A stretch of DNA of 34,601 bases, taken from the NCBI GenBank assembly GCA_030679145.1, contig JAUXTU010000120.1, positions 1-34,601 of the forward strand, read 5' to 3'. Origin of the DNA: Bacteroidota bacterium. GTDB taxonomy: Bacteria > Bacteroidota > Ignavibacteria > UBA10030 > UBA8401. Positions 7,569 through 17,437 of this stretch are shown here, piece by piece. The translations under genes and the position numbers were made by a program. How positions within the stretch are numbered: the stretch's first letter is position 1; each line of letters opens with the position of its first letter. The notes under the pieces were generated by a model. That model did no database searches, was not told the DNA's origin, and saw only the letters and a list, made by a program, of their open reading frames with translations.

Positions 7569-8399
7569 TTGAAGAAAGAAATATTTCCATTGCAAGAGCT
7601 TACCCTACATCCTATCGGAGTTATCCATACGCCGTATCAGGAAAAATATCATGCACCGCGCCAGCCGGGAGTTGATAAAAAAGAAATCATCGGTACAATA
7701 GAACTGTATCCAGATAAAAATTTCGATCAAGCATTGGAATATCTTGCAGGATTTGAACGCGTGTGGATCATTTCATGGTTTCACAAAAATAATGACTGGA
7801 AACCAAAAGTATTGCCGCCGCGAAGCGGAAGAACAAAGCGCGGAGTTTTTGCAACACGTTCACCTCATCGTCCCAACCCGATCGGTCTGTCGTTATGTAA
7901 ATTGATTGATGTGAAGGGAAGAATTATCCGTGTTGAAAATCCCGATCTGCTTGATGGAACGCCCATTCTTGATATCAAGCCGTATATTCCGTATGCCGAA
8001 GCATTTCCTGATTCTGAAATTGGATGGCTGGCAGAAATTGAGAATATGGATGAAACCCCATATAATATTGAAGTTTCTAACAGTGCCAACGAGCAGGCAG
8101 CATGGCTGCAAAATGAATATGATATTCATCTCATCGATCGTGCGATTGATATTCTTTCGTTCGATCCGTTACCTCATTCGTACCGAAGGATCATGAGTGA
8201 TGAGAATGGGGGATTTGTCATGGCGATCAAATCGTGGCGTTTACGATATACCATCACAGGAAAAAATGTATTGATTTTCGCGATCGAAAGCGGATATCCA
8301 AAGGAAGTTATTGATTCAATCGATTTTACAAAAGAACCGTTGCATGACCAGGAAGCACATATACAATTTCATGGACGCTGGATGAAAGATATGGCATGA
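7569..8399 (+). CDS. trmO: tRNA (adenine-37-N6)-methyltransferase TrmO (TsaA family)
   Basis: The protein has 276 residues, the long form with an N-terminal beta-barrel domain and a C-terminal helical domain. Family signatures include PIGVIHTPY (15-23), the strongly conserved SPHRPNPIGLS (98-108) and DIKPYIPYAE (135-144). TrmO uses S-adenosylmethionine to N6-methylate t6A37 (giving m6t6A) in threonine tRNAs. An in-frame TAG at 7560-7562 leaves the TTG at 7569 as the first usable start. It has no clear ribosome binding site and lies just after the 158-bp repeat. The 3' end overlaps the next gene by 4 bases (ATGA), although the two products seem unrelated. Confidence 0.93.
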   Translation: MKKEIFPLQELTLHPIGVIHTPYQEKYHAPRQPGVDKKEIIGTIELYPDKNFDQALEYLAGFERVWIISWFHKNNDWKPKVLPPRSGRTKRGVFATRSPHRPNPIGLSLCKLIDVKGRIIRVENPDLLDGTPILDIKPYIPYAEAFPDSEIGWLAEIENMDETPYNIEVSNSANEQAAWLQNEYDIHLIDRAIDILSFDPLPHSYRRIMSDENGGFVMAIKSWRLRYTITGKNVLIFAIESGYPKEVIDSIDFTKEPLHDQEAHIQFHGRWMKDMA

Positions 8400-9211
8400 A
8401 TTATTTTCTCTTTTCTCTTTTCTTTTTTCTCTTCATCAAAACTGCTTCAGCACAATTCATCGAACGAATCCATTTCTTTCCGGAAACAACGTATGTTTCA
8501 CCCTTTGCAGCAGATGGTCATGCCCATCGTGTGAATGTTGAAAACATCCTTTTCACAAAAAATGTCCGCACGACAATGGGAGGGATGTTTCCGTTAGTGA
8601 ATATTGATTTGTTTGGAGCGAAAACTCAGGCGGCTATCAGCGGATCGATTCATTTCGAATTAAATCCTTATGGACAAGTACATGTTATTTCAAATGATTA
8701 CTATGTTGATTTTGTGACACTCGATGTTCCTGTGTCTGAACAATATTTTGCACGCGGTGTTGCCGGACATACAAGCCATCATCTTAGTGACAATTGGTAT
8801 GAACAAATGAAATTAACCGCTGCCGTTCGTTATTCACGTGATTACCTGAAACTATTTTTAATCCGTGAATCGGGAATGAACGATCAACTCTATATTGGTG
8901 CAGATTTTGCATATATTTTTACCGTTAACGGTCAGCGGACAAATAAACGGTGGACTTTTCAAACAGGCGGGAAAATAACGTTAGCTGAATTATATTCCGG
9001 TTTTATTCTTTATGCCGCGGCTGATTGTAAAATACGTCAGGAAGCGGAGTTTGCTGCAACGAATTCCATCCAATGTGGGATTGCTACACGAATGCAAAAA
9101 GGGAAAATACTTCGAGTATCATATCAATTGAGAACCGGATTAGATGAAAGAGGACAATTCTATCCGCATCATAGAATGATTAATACAATAGGATTTGCGA
9201 TTGAGCTGTAA
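8396..9211 (+). CDS. Secreted outer-membrane protein, possibly DUF1207-like
   Basis: The protein has 271 residues with a signal peptide ending near TASAQ (residues 16-20). The mature part alternates strands and turns as in a beta-barrel. The order 'early FPETTYVSPFAADGH, then MGGMFPLVNIDLFG, then DYYVDFVTLDVPV, then the HTSHHLSDN motif' parallels DUF1207 proteins, whose equivalents include a conserved HxSSHLGD motif. The similarity is by eye and distant. It overlaps trmO by 4 bases, so both are probably made from one transcript. Function unknown. Confidence 0.75.
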   Translation: MNYFLFSLFFFLFIKTASAQFIERIHFFPETTYVSPFAADGHAHRVNVENILFTKNVRTTMGGMFPLVNIDLFGAKTQAAISGSIHFELNPYGQVHVISNDYYVDFVTLDVPVSEQYFARGVAGHTSHHLSDNWYEQMKLTAAVRYSRDYLKLFLIRESGMNDQLYIGADFAYIFTVNGQRTNKRWTFQTGGKITLAELYSGFILYAAADCKIRQEAEFAATNSIQCGIATRMQKGKILRVSYQLRTGLDERGQFYPHHRMINTIGFAIEL

Positions 9212-9226
9212 CAATTATTTTGTTGA

Positions 9227-9255
9227 TTGCTGATAACAAATAATCAATCTATATT
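9227..9255 (+). promoter_or_regulatory. Putative sigma-70-like promoter of the TPR sensor gene
   Basis: TTGCTG (9227-9232), exactly 17 bases, TATATT (9250-9255). It would give a 5' leader of about 50 bases before the ATG at 9314. Confidence 0.5.
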
Positions 9256-9313
9256 GAGTCAAATAATATTTCAATCCTCAAAACTTTCGATACCAAAATC
9301 AAATTTAAAGTAG

Positions 9314-10846
9314 ATGAAAAAAATTCAAATTTGTTTATTCTTTTTTATTCTGGTTATTGCCAACGCACAGACGAGACAACTTGACTCACTGAAAAAAATA
9401 CTTCCTACTGTAAGCGGCAAATCCCAACTTGACGTATTGTTTGCTCTTTCAAATCAACTAGAAGGGATATATCCGAAACAAGCATTGGAATTCGGTCGAG
9501 AAGGTGTATTAATCGCAAAACAATTAGGTGACTCAACATCATTAGCAACGTTGTATTCATCCCTGGCATTCAGTTCCAGCGAACTTGGAGATTTTGCACA
9601 ATCATTAAAATATGGAACTCAATCACTTGAAGTAAGTACGGTAATTAATAATAAAACTAAGATTGCAAGTGCCAATAGCACGCTTGGTATCACCTATGTT
9701 TATTTAGGTCAATACAGCAAAGCACTTGAACATCATCTAGAGGCGCTTCGTATTCGTGAGGAATTGGGACTGACCCTTCCGTTATCGAGAACATTAAACA
9801 ATATTGGAATTGTTTATCATAATATCGGCCAATATGATAAAGCGATCGAATATTACAAACGCGCTCAGGATATGCAACAACCATTTTTAAACGGGCAGAA
9901 TAATGTACGATTTCTTACGAATATCGGTTATTCCGAATTCAAGCGAGGAAATTTTAATGAGGCGATGAGTTACCATACGAAAGCACTTGCCATAGCAGAA
10001 TCTACACAGTATGTGGGCGGGTTAGCATATATCTATTTCAATCTTGGCATTATGCATTCCGAAAAAAAAGAATACGAAAAAGCTCTCGGCTATTTGCACC
10101 ATTCGTTAAAGAGCTATGAAGAGCTTGGGCAAAAATATGGTATTCTGCAATTACTGAATGCTCTTGGAACAATGTATTTTAAAACAGAACAATATAAAAA
10201 ATCAAATCAATATCTTGAGCGCGCCGTGGAATTGGCAAAACAGATCAATGCTCCGGATCAATTAAAAATTAGCTACGAAATGCTCTATTCTATTTATGAT
10301 AAGACAGGACCTCTAAAGAAAGCGTATCAATATTACCAGTTATATTCTGAAGCAAAAGATTCATTGATGAATTCTAATGAGTCAAAAAAAATTGCCGAGA
10401 TCGTCATTAATCATGAGGTAGATCAAAAACAACGAGTGATTGCACTGTTAAAGAAAGAAAAAGTTATTTCAGATTTAAGTCTTGAAAAACAGAGTATTCA
10501 ATCTAAAATCCTTTATGCGAGTATTTTTTTGTCAGTCGTCGTCATAGGATTTCTCTTCTATGTCAACCGCCGAATCCAGCAGAATAAAAAAATTGTTGAA
10601 CAAAAGAATGACGAATTGAAATTATTGAATAATGAATTGAACCTTAAGGTAAGCGAAATTCAGCTTTTGAGCGGACTGCTTCCGATCTGTGCCAATTGCA
10701 AAAAGATCAGGGATGATAACGGAGCGTGGGAACAGTTAGAAGAATATATTACAAACCATAGTGAGGCTAAATTTTCCCACGGAATCTGTCCGGATTGCAT
10801 GAAATCATTGTATGGTAATGTTCTTTCTAAGTTCAAAGAGCAATAA
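9314..10846 (+). CDS. TPR-transmembrane-coiled-coil protein with a Cys4 tail
   Basis: The 510-residue product has a signal peptide (ends near ANAQ), at least seven tetratricopeptide repeats over about 50-370, one transmembrane helix (about 399-418), a short coiled coil (about 420-450) and a terminal module with C459-x-x-C462 and C492-x-x-C495 (LLPICANCKKIRDD, then SHGICPDC). The N-terminal layout is that of TPR-type sensor histidine kinases of Bacteroidota, but the kinase is missing. The Cys4 module usually trails PAS, GGDEF or receiver domains in signalling proteins and probably binds a metal. So this is a sensor-like membrane protein with a small, possibly metal-binding, cytoplasmic output (inference). 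Confidence 0.88.
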   Translation: MKKIQICLFFFILVIANAQTRQLDSLKKILPTVSGKSQLDVLFALSNQLEGIYPKQALEFGREGVLIAKQLGDSTSLATLYSSLAFSSSELGDFAQSLKYGTQSLEVSTVINNKTKIASANSTLGITYVYLGQYSKALEHHLEALRIREELGLTLPLSRTLNNIGIVYHNIGQYDKAIEYYKRAQDMQQPFLNGQNNVRFLTNIGYSEFKRGNFNEAMSYHTKALAIAESTQYVGGLAYIYFNLGIMHSEKKEYEKALGYLHHSLKSYEELGQKYGILQLLNALGTMYFKTEQYKKSNQYLERAVELAKQINAPDQLKISYEMLYSIYDKTGPLKKAYQYYQLYSEAKDSLMNSNESKKIAEIVINHEVDQKQRVIALLKKEKVISDLSLEKQSIQSKILYASIFLSVVVIGFLFYVNRRIQQNKKIVEQKNDELKLLNNELNLKVSEIQLLSGLLPICANCKKIRDDNGAWEQLEEYITNHSEAKFSHGICPDCMKSLYGNVLSKFKEQ

Positions 10847-10890
10847 TTATCCATGTTTGCCATTAGGTAAATATAATTCTCTCTTTTTTG

Positions 10891-10919
10891 TTGAAATGCA
10901 CGAACATAACGGTTATCTT
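10891..10919 (+). promoter_or_regulatory. Putative promoter of the hexosaminidase-dinB operon
   Basis: TTGAAA (10891-10896), 17 bases, TATCTT (10914-10919), followed by a leader of about 20 bases that contains AAAGGA. Confidence 0.5.
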
Positions 10920-10945
10920 TTGTCTGTCAATAACAAAGGATGACC

Positions 10946-13462
10946 ATGAAGCTGATCTGTTCCATTCTTTTTCTCTCGACCTTGGTTTCTGCTCAAATTC
11001 CGCAGATCATACCCACGCCGCAAACGATTGTTGAAAAAAACCTGTCATTCAAAATAACATCGTCAACAAAGATCGTCATCGGAAATGACGATCAAGCGGA
11101 ACAATTCATCGCTCAAGAATTGAACAATGAACTTTCCGTTCAGAAAGAAATACCGTTGAAAGTTGTGGATGAAAAATCAGTGAGGAAACTGACATCGAAT
11201 TTCATTTTCATCGGGAAACCGACCACAGAATACGGCAAGAAATTTCTTTTGGGGCGAAAAGGGAAACTGATTTCGGAGATGAAATCCGAAGGATATTTTT
11301 TGGATGTTGATGCAAAAGGTATTGTCATTATTGCAGAATCAGACAAAGGTTTGTTCTACGGGGTGATGTCGCTGCTTCAACTGCTTCGAATTGATAAACG
11401 GAGTTTATTGGTTTCCGGAGTGACGATCCATGATTTTCCTTCCCAAAAGATACGCGGAATTACGGATGACATCAGCCGGGGACAAATTTCAACGATGGAG
11501 AACTTTAAGAAGATCATTCGATTTTGTGCTTCACAAAAAATGAATGTCTATTCGCCGTATATCGAGGATGTTTTTCAATTCAAAAGACATCCGGAGATCG
11601 GAAAAAACCGCGGCGCATTGAGTACTGCGGAATGTAAAGAACTTGATGCATATGCAAAGAAGTATTTCGTTGAGATCATTCCCATATTTGAAACACTTGG
11701 TCATTGGGAAAATATTCTCATCCATCCGGACTACGAAAAGTTTGGAGAATTTCCCGGTGCACATACAGTGAACATTTCAGATGAAAAAGTATATTCAATG
11801 CTTGATGAAATGATCGGTGAGATCGCATCCTGTTTCAGTTCGCCCTATTTCAATATTGCCGCGGATGAATCGTGGGATGTTGGATTGGGTGTAAACAGAG
11901 AGCGTGTGGCGAAAAGCGATCTTGCAACAGTTCATGCGGAACATTATAAACGGATTTTCACGATCGTAAAGAAATATGGAAAGAAACCGATAATGTACGG
12001 CGACATTATTTTGAATCATCCCGATATTCTCAAAAAGATCCCGCGTGATGTTATTATTGTGGATTGGCAGTATGGAGCCAAATTTGATTATTCAAGTCCG
12101 GAGGTATTTAAGAATGCGGGTTTTCCGTATATCGTCTCTCCTGCGGTTTGGAGTTTTACAGGTCCGTTTCCGAATTACCTGAATACATTTCTCAATATCC
12201 AAAATTTTAATCTCGATGGATTCACCAATGGATCGCAGGGATTATTATGTTCCGGTTGGAATGATTTTGGCGGGGAAGCATTGCGTGAATTACATTATTA
12301 TGGATACGCGTGGACAGCGGAGTGTGCATGGAATCCGATGAAGGCGGATGTTCGATTATTCGACGAGAAATATTTTCCACACTTCTTCGATCATAAGCAA
12401 AATGAATTGCGCACTGTATATACTATTCTCACAAATCCGGCTAATCAATTTCATTGGTACGAATTATGGCGCCATCCAATGCTCTCAAACCGCGAGGATA
12501 TGGTGTGGGAAAAACGCCTGCCGTTGATACAACGAATGCAAAGCATTCGTTCGTCAATGCCGTTTGTTCAACAAATATTGAACGAAGCAAAAGGAAAAAT
12601 CATCAAGAACAATGATCATCTGCAGTATTTGATGTTCATTACAAAATTAAATCTTTGGTTTGCTGACAAAATTGAAGCACAGGAAAAAATAAAATTATTA
12701 TTAAAGGACACTATTAAAACAAGAAATGAGATTGTATCACAATGCTTATTATTGTGCAAAAATATTATTGATGAACTGGCTTCCGTTCGAACTGAATTTG
12801 AAAAAGTATGGCTTACAACAAACAGACCGCAGGGTCTTGACCGCCTATTATTGAGATATGAACGTCAAGCATCATACTGGAATGAATTGGCAGAACAAAT
12901 TCAGCGCGGTGATTCTGTCATTTCACCGCAACTTAAAAGTTTGTGGATTTATCATCCCAATGTTCAAACAGGCGTAAAAGATTCATCCCAACAATCGAAA
13001 GCATATTTTAGAAAGAATATTACAGTACCGAAAAATATTAGATCTGCAAAAGTGCAATTGCTTGGCGATACGTGGACAAAATTATATGTAAATAGTAAAT
13101 TTGTCGGCGAGGTCTCTGCGCGAGGTTCTCTTTCATTAATGGTAGAGATGGAACGTGCAAAGATATTTGATATTCTTCCATTTCTCAACGATTCTTCAAA
13201 CATTGTGGCAGTTGAATCGCAAAACTTTCAAGAAAAAGGTTTTGCAGGCGTCAATATTATGGGTGAGATTATAGGACAAGATGGGACGATACAAAATATA
13301 ATAACAGATACTACGTGGATTGTTTCCGATGCTGTATTAAAAGGGTGGAACTTACCGACATACAAAGCAGATACATGGATCACGGCGGCTACAAAAAACT
13401 ATGGCGTTCCAGTGGTTGCCCCCAACCTTTCCACAAACAGAACAAGCTGGTTTGAACGATAA
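10946..13462 (+). CDS. Secreted glycoside hydrolase, family 20-like (beta-N-acetylhexosaminidase)
   Basis: A signal peptide (ends SAQ) precedes an N-terminal alpha/beta domain beginning IPTPQ, a TIM-barrel with the GH20-type acidic pair D307-E308 (ADESWDVG), and a C-terminal helical region followed by a galactose-binding-like beta-sandwich. The DFPSQKIRGITDDISRGQ opening strand and the ETLGHWENI segment match the barrel of this clan. GH20 enzymes release terminal N-acetylhexosamine by substrate-assisted catalysis using the Asp-Glu pair. I start at 10946 because the AAAGGA at 10935-10940 overlaps the alternative ATG at 10940 and is correctly spaced for 10946. Substrate unknown; chitin fragments, glycans or peptidoglycan sugars are all possible. 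Confidence 0.82.
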   Translation: MKLICSILFLSTLVSAQIPQIIPTPQTIVEKNLSFKITSSTKIVIGNDDQAEQFIAQELNNELSVQKEIPLKVVDEKSVRKLTSNFIFIGKPTTEYGKKFLLGRKGKLISEMKSEGYFLDVDAKGIVIIAESDKGLFYGVMSLLQLLRIDKRSLLVSGVTIHDFPSQKIRGITDDISRGQISTMENFKKIIRFCASQKMNVYSPYIEDVFQFKRHPEIGKNRGALSTAECKELDAYAKKYFVEIIPIFETLGHWENILIHPDYEKFGEFPGAHTVNISDEKVYSMLDEMIGEIASCFSSPYFNIAADESWDVGLGVNRERVAKSDLATVHAEHYKRIFTIVKKYGKKPIMYGDIILNHPDILKKIPRDVIIVDWQYGAKFDYSSPEVFKNAGFPYIVSPAVWSFTGPFPNYLNTFLNIQNFNLDGFTNGSQGLLCSGWNDFGGEALRELHYYGYAWTAECAWNPMKADVRLFDEKYFPHFFDHKQNELRTVYTILTNPANQFHWYELWRHPMLSNREDMVWEKRLPLIQRMQSIRSSMPFVQQILNEAKGKIIKNNDHLQYLMFITKLNLWFADKIEAQEKIKLLLKDTIKTRNEIVSQCLLLCKNIIDELASVRTEFEKVWLTTNRPQGLDRLLLRYERQASYWNELAEQIQRGDSVISPQLKSLWIYHPNVQTGVKDSSQQSKAYFRKNITVPKNIRSAKVQLLGDTWTKLYVNSKFVGEVSARGSLSLMVEMERAKIFDILPFLNDSSNIVAVESQNFQEKGFAGVNIMGEIIGQDGTIQNIITDTTWIVSDAVLKGWNLPTYKADTWITAATKNYGVPVVAPNLSTNRTSWFER

Positions 13463-13965
13463 TGATTACAACTCCTTTGCACGGCGACACCGAACGCTAT
13501 TTTATTGAATGCTGCCGAACTAAATTGAAGAAAGAATATCTCCAGAAGATCGAAGATTGTTTATCGATCCTCACCGATGAAGATATCTGGTGGAGAGCGC
13601 ACGAGACGAACAACAGCATCGGGAATCTTGTTCTTCATCTGTCAGGGAATATCAGACAATGGATATTTCATCACCTTGGCGGAAATGAATTTGAGCGGGA
13701 ACGGGATAAGGAATTTGCTGAACGAAATCATATTTCCAAAGCAGACCTCATTCACCAATTACAGAATTCTATAGCTGATGTTGATTCTGTACTTGAACAA
13801 TTTCCCACCATAAAATTACGGAATCTATACACTATTCAAGGATATTCCGTCACCGGACTTGAAGCAATCCTTCATATTACCGAACATTTTTCTTATCATG
13901 TAGGGCAAATTGTTTATATAACAAAAATGCGAACAGGAAAAGATTTGAAGTTTTATAATTTATAA
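13462..13965 (+). CDS. DinB-fold putative metal-dependent protein (DUF1572-like)
   Basis: The 167-residue product has the four-helix DinB pattern. H59 is in the first conserved helix (LVLHLSGN), and H142 and H146 are in the terminal HITEHFSYHVGQI segment, together forming the usual His3 metal site. Many DinB-superfamily proteins transfer or ligate small thiols, but the activity of this one is unknown. Its ATG shares a base with the stop of the hydrolase (TAATG), so it is translationally coupled to it. The pairing gives no obvious functional link. Confidence 0.88.
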   Translation: MITTPLHGDTERYFIECCRTKLKKEYLQKIEDCLSILTDEDIWWRAHETNNSIGNLVLHLSGNIRQWIFHHLGGNEFERERDKEFAERNHISKADLIHQLQNSIADVDSVLEQFPTIKLRNLYTIQGYSVTGLEAILHITEHFSYHVGQIVYITKMRTGKDLKFYNL

Positions 13966-13979
13966 CACATGCAGTATTG

Positions 13980-14009
13980 TTGAAGACGGAATGTATTGTC
14001 TGATACAAT
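13980..14009 (+). promoter_or_regulatory. Putative promoter of the DUF454 gene
   Basis: TTGAAG (13980-13985), 18 bases, TACAAT (14004-14009), about 30 bases upstream of the ATG at 14040. The spacer and -10 also contain an imperfect TGTAT...ATACA dyad. Confidence 0.4.
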
Positions 14010-14039
14010 TCTTGTAATCATCAAATCAATACTTAATCT

Positions 14040-14456
14040 ATGCAGAATGAAGAATTAATTTCAGAAATTAAAATATCACACAGACCGTATGTTCGGTGGA
14101 CATTGATGTTTGCCGGAACCGTACTTGTCGGTATCGGCATTCTTGGTATATTTTTACCGCTGTTACCAACGACCGTGTTCTTTTTAATGGCTGCGTGGTG
14201 TTATGCCCGCAGTTCGAAGAAGTTCTACGACTGGCTTCACCATAACAAAGCCTTCGGAAAATATCTGAAGAATTATCGTGAAGGGAATGGTATAACAACA
14301 TCCGGTAAGATTTCTATAATCGTGATATTGTGGGGGGGGATTCTTTATTCTATAATCGTAACACAATCACTTATCGTGCAATTATTGTTGGCGGTGATTG
14401 CCATTGGTGTTACTATTCACATCGTGGTCATTCCAACAAATAAGAGCACTCAATAA
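14040..14456 (+). CDS. DUF454 (YbaN-type) small inner-membrane protein
   Basis: The 138-residue protein carries the family core: a first membrane helix (about 20-42) ending in PLLPTTVFFLMAAWCYARSS, then the FYDWLHHNKAFGKYLKNYRE segment (shown whole, 20 residues), and two more membrane helices near the C-terminus. The family is widespread and of unknown function. No ribosome binding site is evident. A bidirectional terminator follows, separating it from the convergent gene on the other strand. Confidence 0.92.
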   Translation: MQNEELISEIKISHRPYVRWTLMFAGTVLVGIGILGIFLPLLPTTVFFLMAAWCYARSSKKFYDWLHHNKAFGKYLKNYREGNGITTSGKISIIVILWGGILYSIIVTQSLIVQLLLAVIAIGVTIHIVVIPTNKSTQ

Positions 14457-14489
14457 TGTCTGTTCAATTTTTGCTTACAAGAATTATCA

Positions 14490-14523
14490 AACAAAAAATC
14501 CTACTTAAGTAGGATTTTTTGTT
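14490..14523. terminator. Bidirectional terminator between convergent genes
   Basis: A perfect 34-bp palindrome centred on CTTAAG. It has A runs on its left arm and T runs on its right arm, so the U-tract works on both strands. It ends the DUF454 gene (plus) and the T9SS gene (minus, stop at 14546). Confidence 0.9.
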
Positions 14524-14545
14524 CTGTTATGGTTAGAAATAAACA

Positions 14546-17368
14546 TTATCTCAAAAGAAGCATTTTCTTTGTTTGAGTAAAAAAGCCTGATTGAAGACGG
14601 TAAAAATAAACTCCGGAAGCGACCGCTTGGTTGAACTTATTCTTTCCATTCCATACTTCTGAATACACACCTTGGGGAAGTTCCTCATCTATCAACGTTT
14701 GTACTTCTCGCCCGATAGCATCAAATATTCTCAGCGTTGTCTGTCCGGGATGAGCAAGTGAGAATTGTATTTTGGTTTCAGGGTTAAATGGGTTTGGATA
14801 ATTTTGTTCAAGTGAAAATTCTCGCGGAGTTTGCTCATTTTTAGATATCAATGTTGGTTTTCCAAATTTAGCATCTGCCGTAAATTCAAAAACGTCATTA
14901 GATGTAAATGAACGAGTTGTTCGGGCATAATAGATGGTTCCCTTAGGAAGAGAATATGAATTTAGTACGTTTACGGGTTTAAAAATAATTCCTGCATGAG
15001 CATTATTACTAGAAATGCGGAATTGAGGTGGTGTCAAAATTATAATTTCTTCACCAATATCCCATCGCAATTTCTTTCCTGTGGCCGGTGAATCTCTTAC
15101 TAATAACTGGAGTGATGTTGAATCACCAATAATTGAAACCTTAAAAGGCAATTTGACATTTTTTGTTGTAGGACTATTTGTTCCCGCACTATCCAGCGGA
15201 GTGATATAATCACCCGTAATTGTTGTATCCATTGAGCCAAATTCAACTTTCAGATCAATTGGCGTATAAAAAATTGTACCAACCGTTGGATTTTGCAATG
15301 TTGCCGAAATATTGTTTACTGTGGAGGCAAAACCGCTATGTGCAGTATCAAGTCCGAGCCGATCATTTCTAAACCAAATTCTCAAACCGTCAACAAGAGT
15401 GCCGCTTCCTGTAATTGCTGTCAAAGGCTCTTCAGTTAGCTTTATTTGATTTGTCGTTAGGTCTTTAAGATTATATCGCAGACTCCCATTCAAAGAATCA
15501 AACAATACTTGATAAGTATTCCCCGTCAATGCCGTACTGTCTGCAATTCCCGGGAACACCATTCCTGTTCCACTTCCGGATAAATGTTTGTGTGTTGTTG
15601 TATCAGTTAATGCAAAAAAGAAATTTGTAATACGGAAAGTTTTTGTTTCGACAAAAGAAGATTTTCCATTTGCAGCAGCTTCAAGTTTCAGTTTAGCCAA
15701 TGGAGTATTTGCAACTTTTTTAGTGTCAAAGGAATATGATCCTGTATTTGCAACTTGATCCAGCAAGCTATATGAACTCCCGTCATTGTCACTAAAATAA
15801 ATTTTTATTGTTACCGGATCGCCTTCTGCATCACCAGCGATCCACTGAATAGGTATAGTTTTGGAGACTGAATAGATGTTTTTCGGATTTGTCAAATAGA
15901 TTTCCGGAGAGGCATCACCGGGTTTATCAATGGTGAAGTTACCATTTGTTGAGTCATACGAAAGCGATTCATTCTTTTGATTGAGAATATGGATTTTATA
16001 GAAAATACCGTCGGGTAAAGATGATATATCCCAAGAATATGTTCCGGAATTTGGAACTGCCGTTGCAATTAATTTCCAACCTTCATTTCCTGTATTGGAA
16101 TAATACAAACTGACTGATGTATCGTTATCAAGCGTTTGGGTGTTCCATTTTATCTGAACTGAAGCGGTTTGAATTTTATCGCCGGCGGAAGGTAAAGTAA
16201 TTGTAATGGGATCTCCTTTTAAAGAGAAACGGAGCTTGTATTCACGCATTGTGATATCCGCTCTTTCAAGAAGCGATGGTAATTCCGGAGCAAACAAATA
16301 CGCTATTCCAATTTCTTCCGATTGGTTTGGATTAAGGGAGTAAAATCCAGTTCCAAGCATTGTAACAAAATCTCCCACAATATTTTGATTTGTTGAGTAT
16401 AAATATGTTGTGTCATAATTTCCTTCTACAAGACAGTTATACATTAGATTATCGTTCTTTGGTCGATTTGCCCCGCCAAAAGCCATTGCCCTATAACTAG
16501 TAACCCCTTTTTCATTTGGAGTTTTGCACATCATCATTCCAAAATATCCTGGTGAGAGATTGGGAATACCACTTATGTTATCAGGATCCCAGCTATATAA
16601 AATATTTCTCCCTTTGTTAAAACCATTTGCATCATCAGCGTAATCACTTGGTCCGCCAATATGCGGATCGCCAAACATACCAGAAACCATCTTTGTTAAA
16701 GGTTTATCGCTTACATTGGTGATAGTATAAAATGTGTACAGCACATCTTCGATATTTGGATGTGAAAATTGGTAATATCGTACTTCCATTTTTAACCCCA
16801 AACCTCTGTGTAATGAATCGTTTGGGAATGGATAATATGAAAATTCAGCATCGGTAGCATCATCTACTTCATAAACTAATTCCATATCTGCAATTGGTTC
16901 TCCAAATTTTCCTTGCCAATGCGACCAAGTTGGATGCCACGAAGCAGGGTTTTGATTATTTGCAATATCTTTTGTTGAAGAATTTGTAAATTGATCCGTT
17001 GGCAGCCAGCCCCATTTTATTATTCCATCAGGAGCAAAATCACCGTCAGCTGTTGACTTATTTGATCCACCAAAACCATCGATTATTATGTTTAAGGAAT
17101 CGAGCGGATTAAGAGCAGAAGGAACTTTTGCTCCTACTAAAAAACCAAATTCATACCCATAACCAAGTCCATTCCATGTTAAATCCAGAACATTACCTTG
17201 CACACCTGGATAGCTGATTGAACCGGTATTATATAAAATTGTTTTGATCTTGTTTGAACTGATAATCAAACTCTTCACATTTTTTTGATCGCCGCTAAAA
17301 CTGAATTGTACAAAACAGAATAAAGTGAGAAGGGCAAAGAGGTTTTTCGTCAGACGAATAAAATCCAT
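14546..17368 (-). CDS. Large secreted protein with type IX secretion C-terminal sorting domain
   Basis: I start at 17368, where GGAG precedes the ATG by about 5 bases and a normal signal peptide follows (ends FSFSG); longer upstream frames lack both. The protein is 940 residues. The N-terminal half is a large domain that I do not recognise. The middle has two Ig/fibronectin-like units with repeated 'GTYSWDISSLPDG' / 'TGSYSFDTKK' endings. The last roughly 85 residues are a type A sorting domain, with NYPNPFNPE, the IFDAIGREVQTL strand, and ASGVYFYRL near the end. Such tails direct export through T9SS and attachment to, or release from, the cell surface. It lies immediately downstream of the cytochrome operon on the same strand, past a palindrome, and may be co-regulated with it. 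Confidence 0.9.
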   Translation of the reverse strand: MDFIRLTKNLFALLTLFCFVQFSFSGDQKNVKSLIISSNKIKTILYNTGSISYPGVQGNVLDLTWNGLGYGYEFGFLVGAKVPSALNPLDSLNIIIDGFGGSNKSTADGDFAPDGIIKWGWLPTDQFTNSSTKDIANNQNPASWHPTWSHWQGKFGEPIADMELVYEVDDATDAEFSYYPFPNDSLHRGLGLKMEVRYYQFSHPNIEDVLYTFYTITNVSDKPLTKMVSGMFGDPHIGGPSDYADDANGFNKGRNILYSWDPDNISGIPNLSPGYFGMMMCKTPNEKGVTSYRAMAFGGANRPKNDNLMYNCLVEGNYDTTYLYSTNQNIVGDFVTMLGTGFYSLNPNQSEEIGIAYLFAPELPSLLERADITMREYKLRFSLKGDPITITLPSAGDKIQTASVQIKWNTQTLDNDTSVSLYYSNTGNEGWKLIATAVPNSGTYSWDISSLPDGIFYKIHILNQKNESLSYDSTNGNFTIDKPGDASPEIYLTNPKNIYSVSKTIPIQWIAGDAEGDPVTIKIYFSDNDGSSYSLLDQVANTGSYSFDTKKVANTPLAKLKLEAAANGKSSFVETKTFRITNFFFALTDTTTHKHLSGSGTGMVFPGIADSTALTGNTYQVLFDSLNGSLRYNLKDLTTNQIKLTEEPLTAITGSGTLVDGLRIWFRNDRLGLDTAHSGFASTVNNISATLQNPTVGTIFYTPIDLKVEFGSMDTTITGDYITPLDSAGTNSPTTKNVKLPFKVSIIGDSTSLQLLVRDSPATGKKLRWDIGEEIIILTPPQFRISSNNAHAGIIFKPVNVLNSYSLPKGTIYYARTTRSFTSNDVFEFTADAKFGKPTLISKNEQTPREFSLEQNYPNPFNPETKIQFSLAHPGQTTLRIFDAIGREVQTLIDEELPQGVYSEVWNGKNKFNQAVASGVYFYRLQSGFFTQTKKMLLLR

Positions 17369-17437
17369 AAAAACTCCAGTAAGTATTTTTGTTTTACCTT
17401 TGAATAATAATACGGAAAATAGGATGGGATGTAAATG

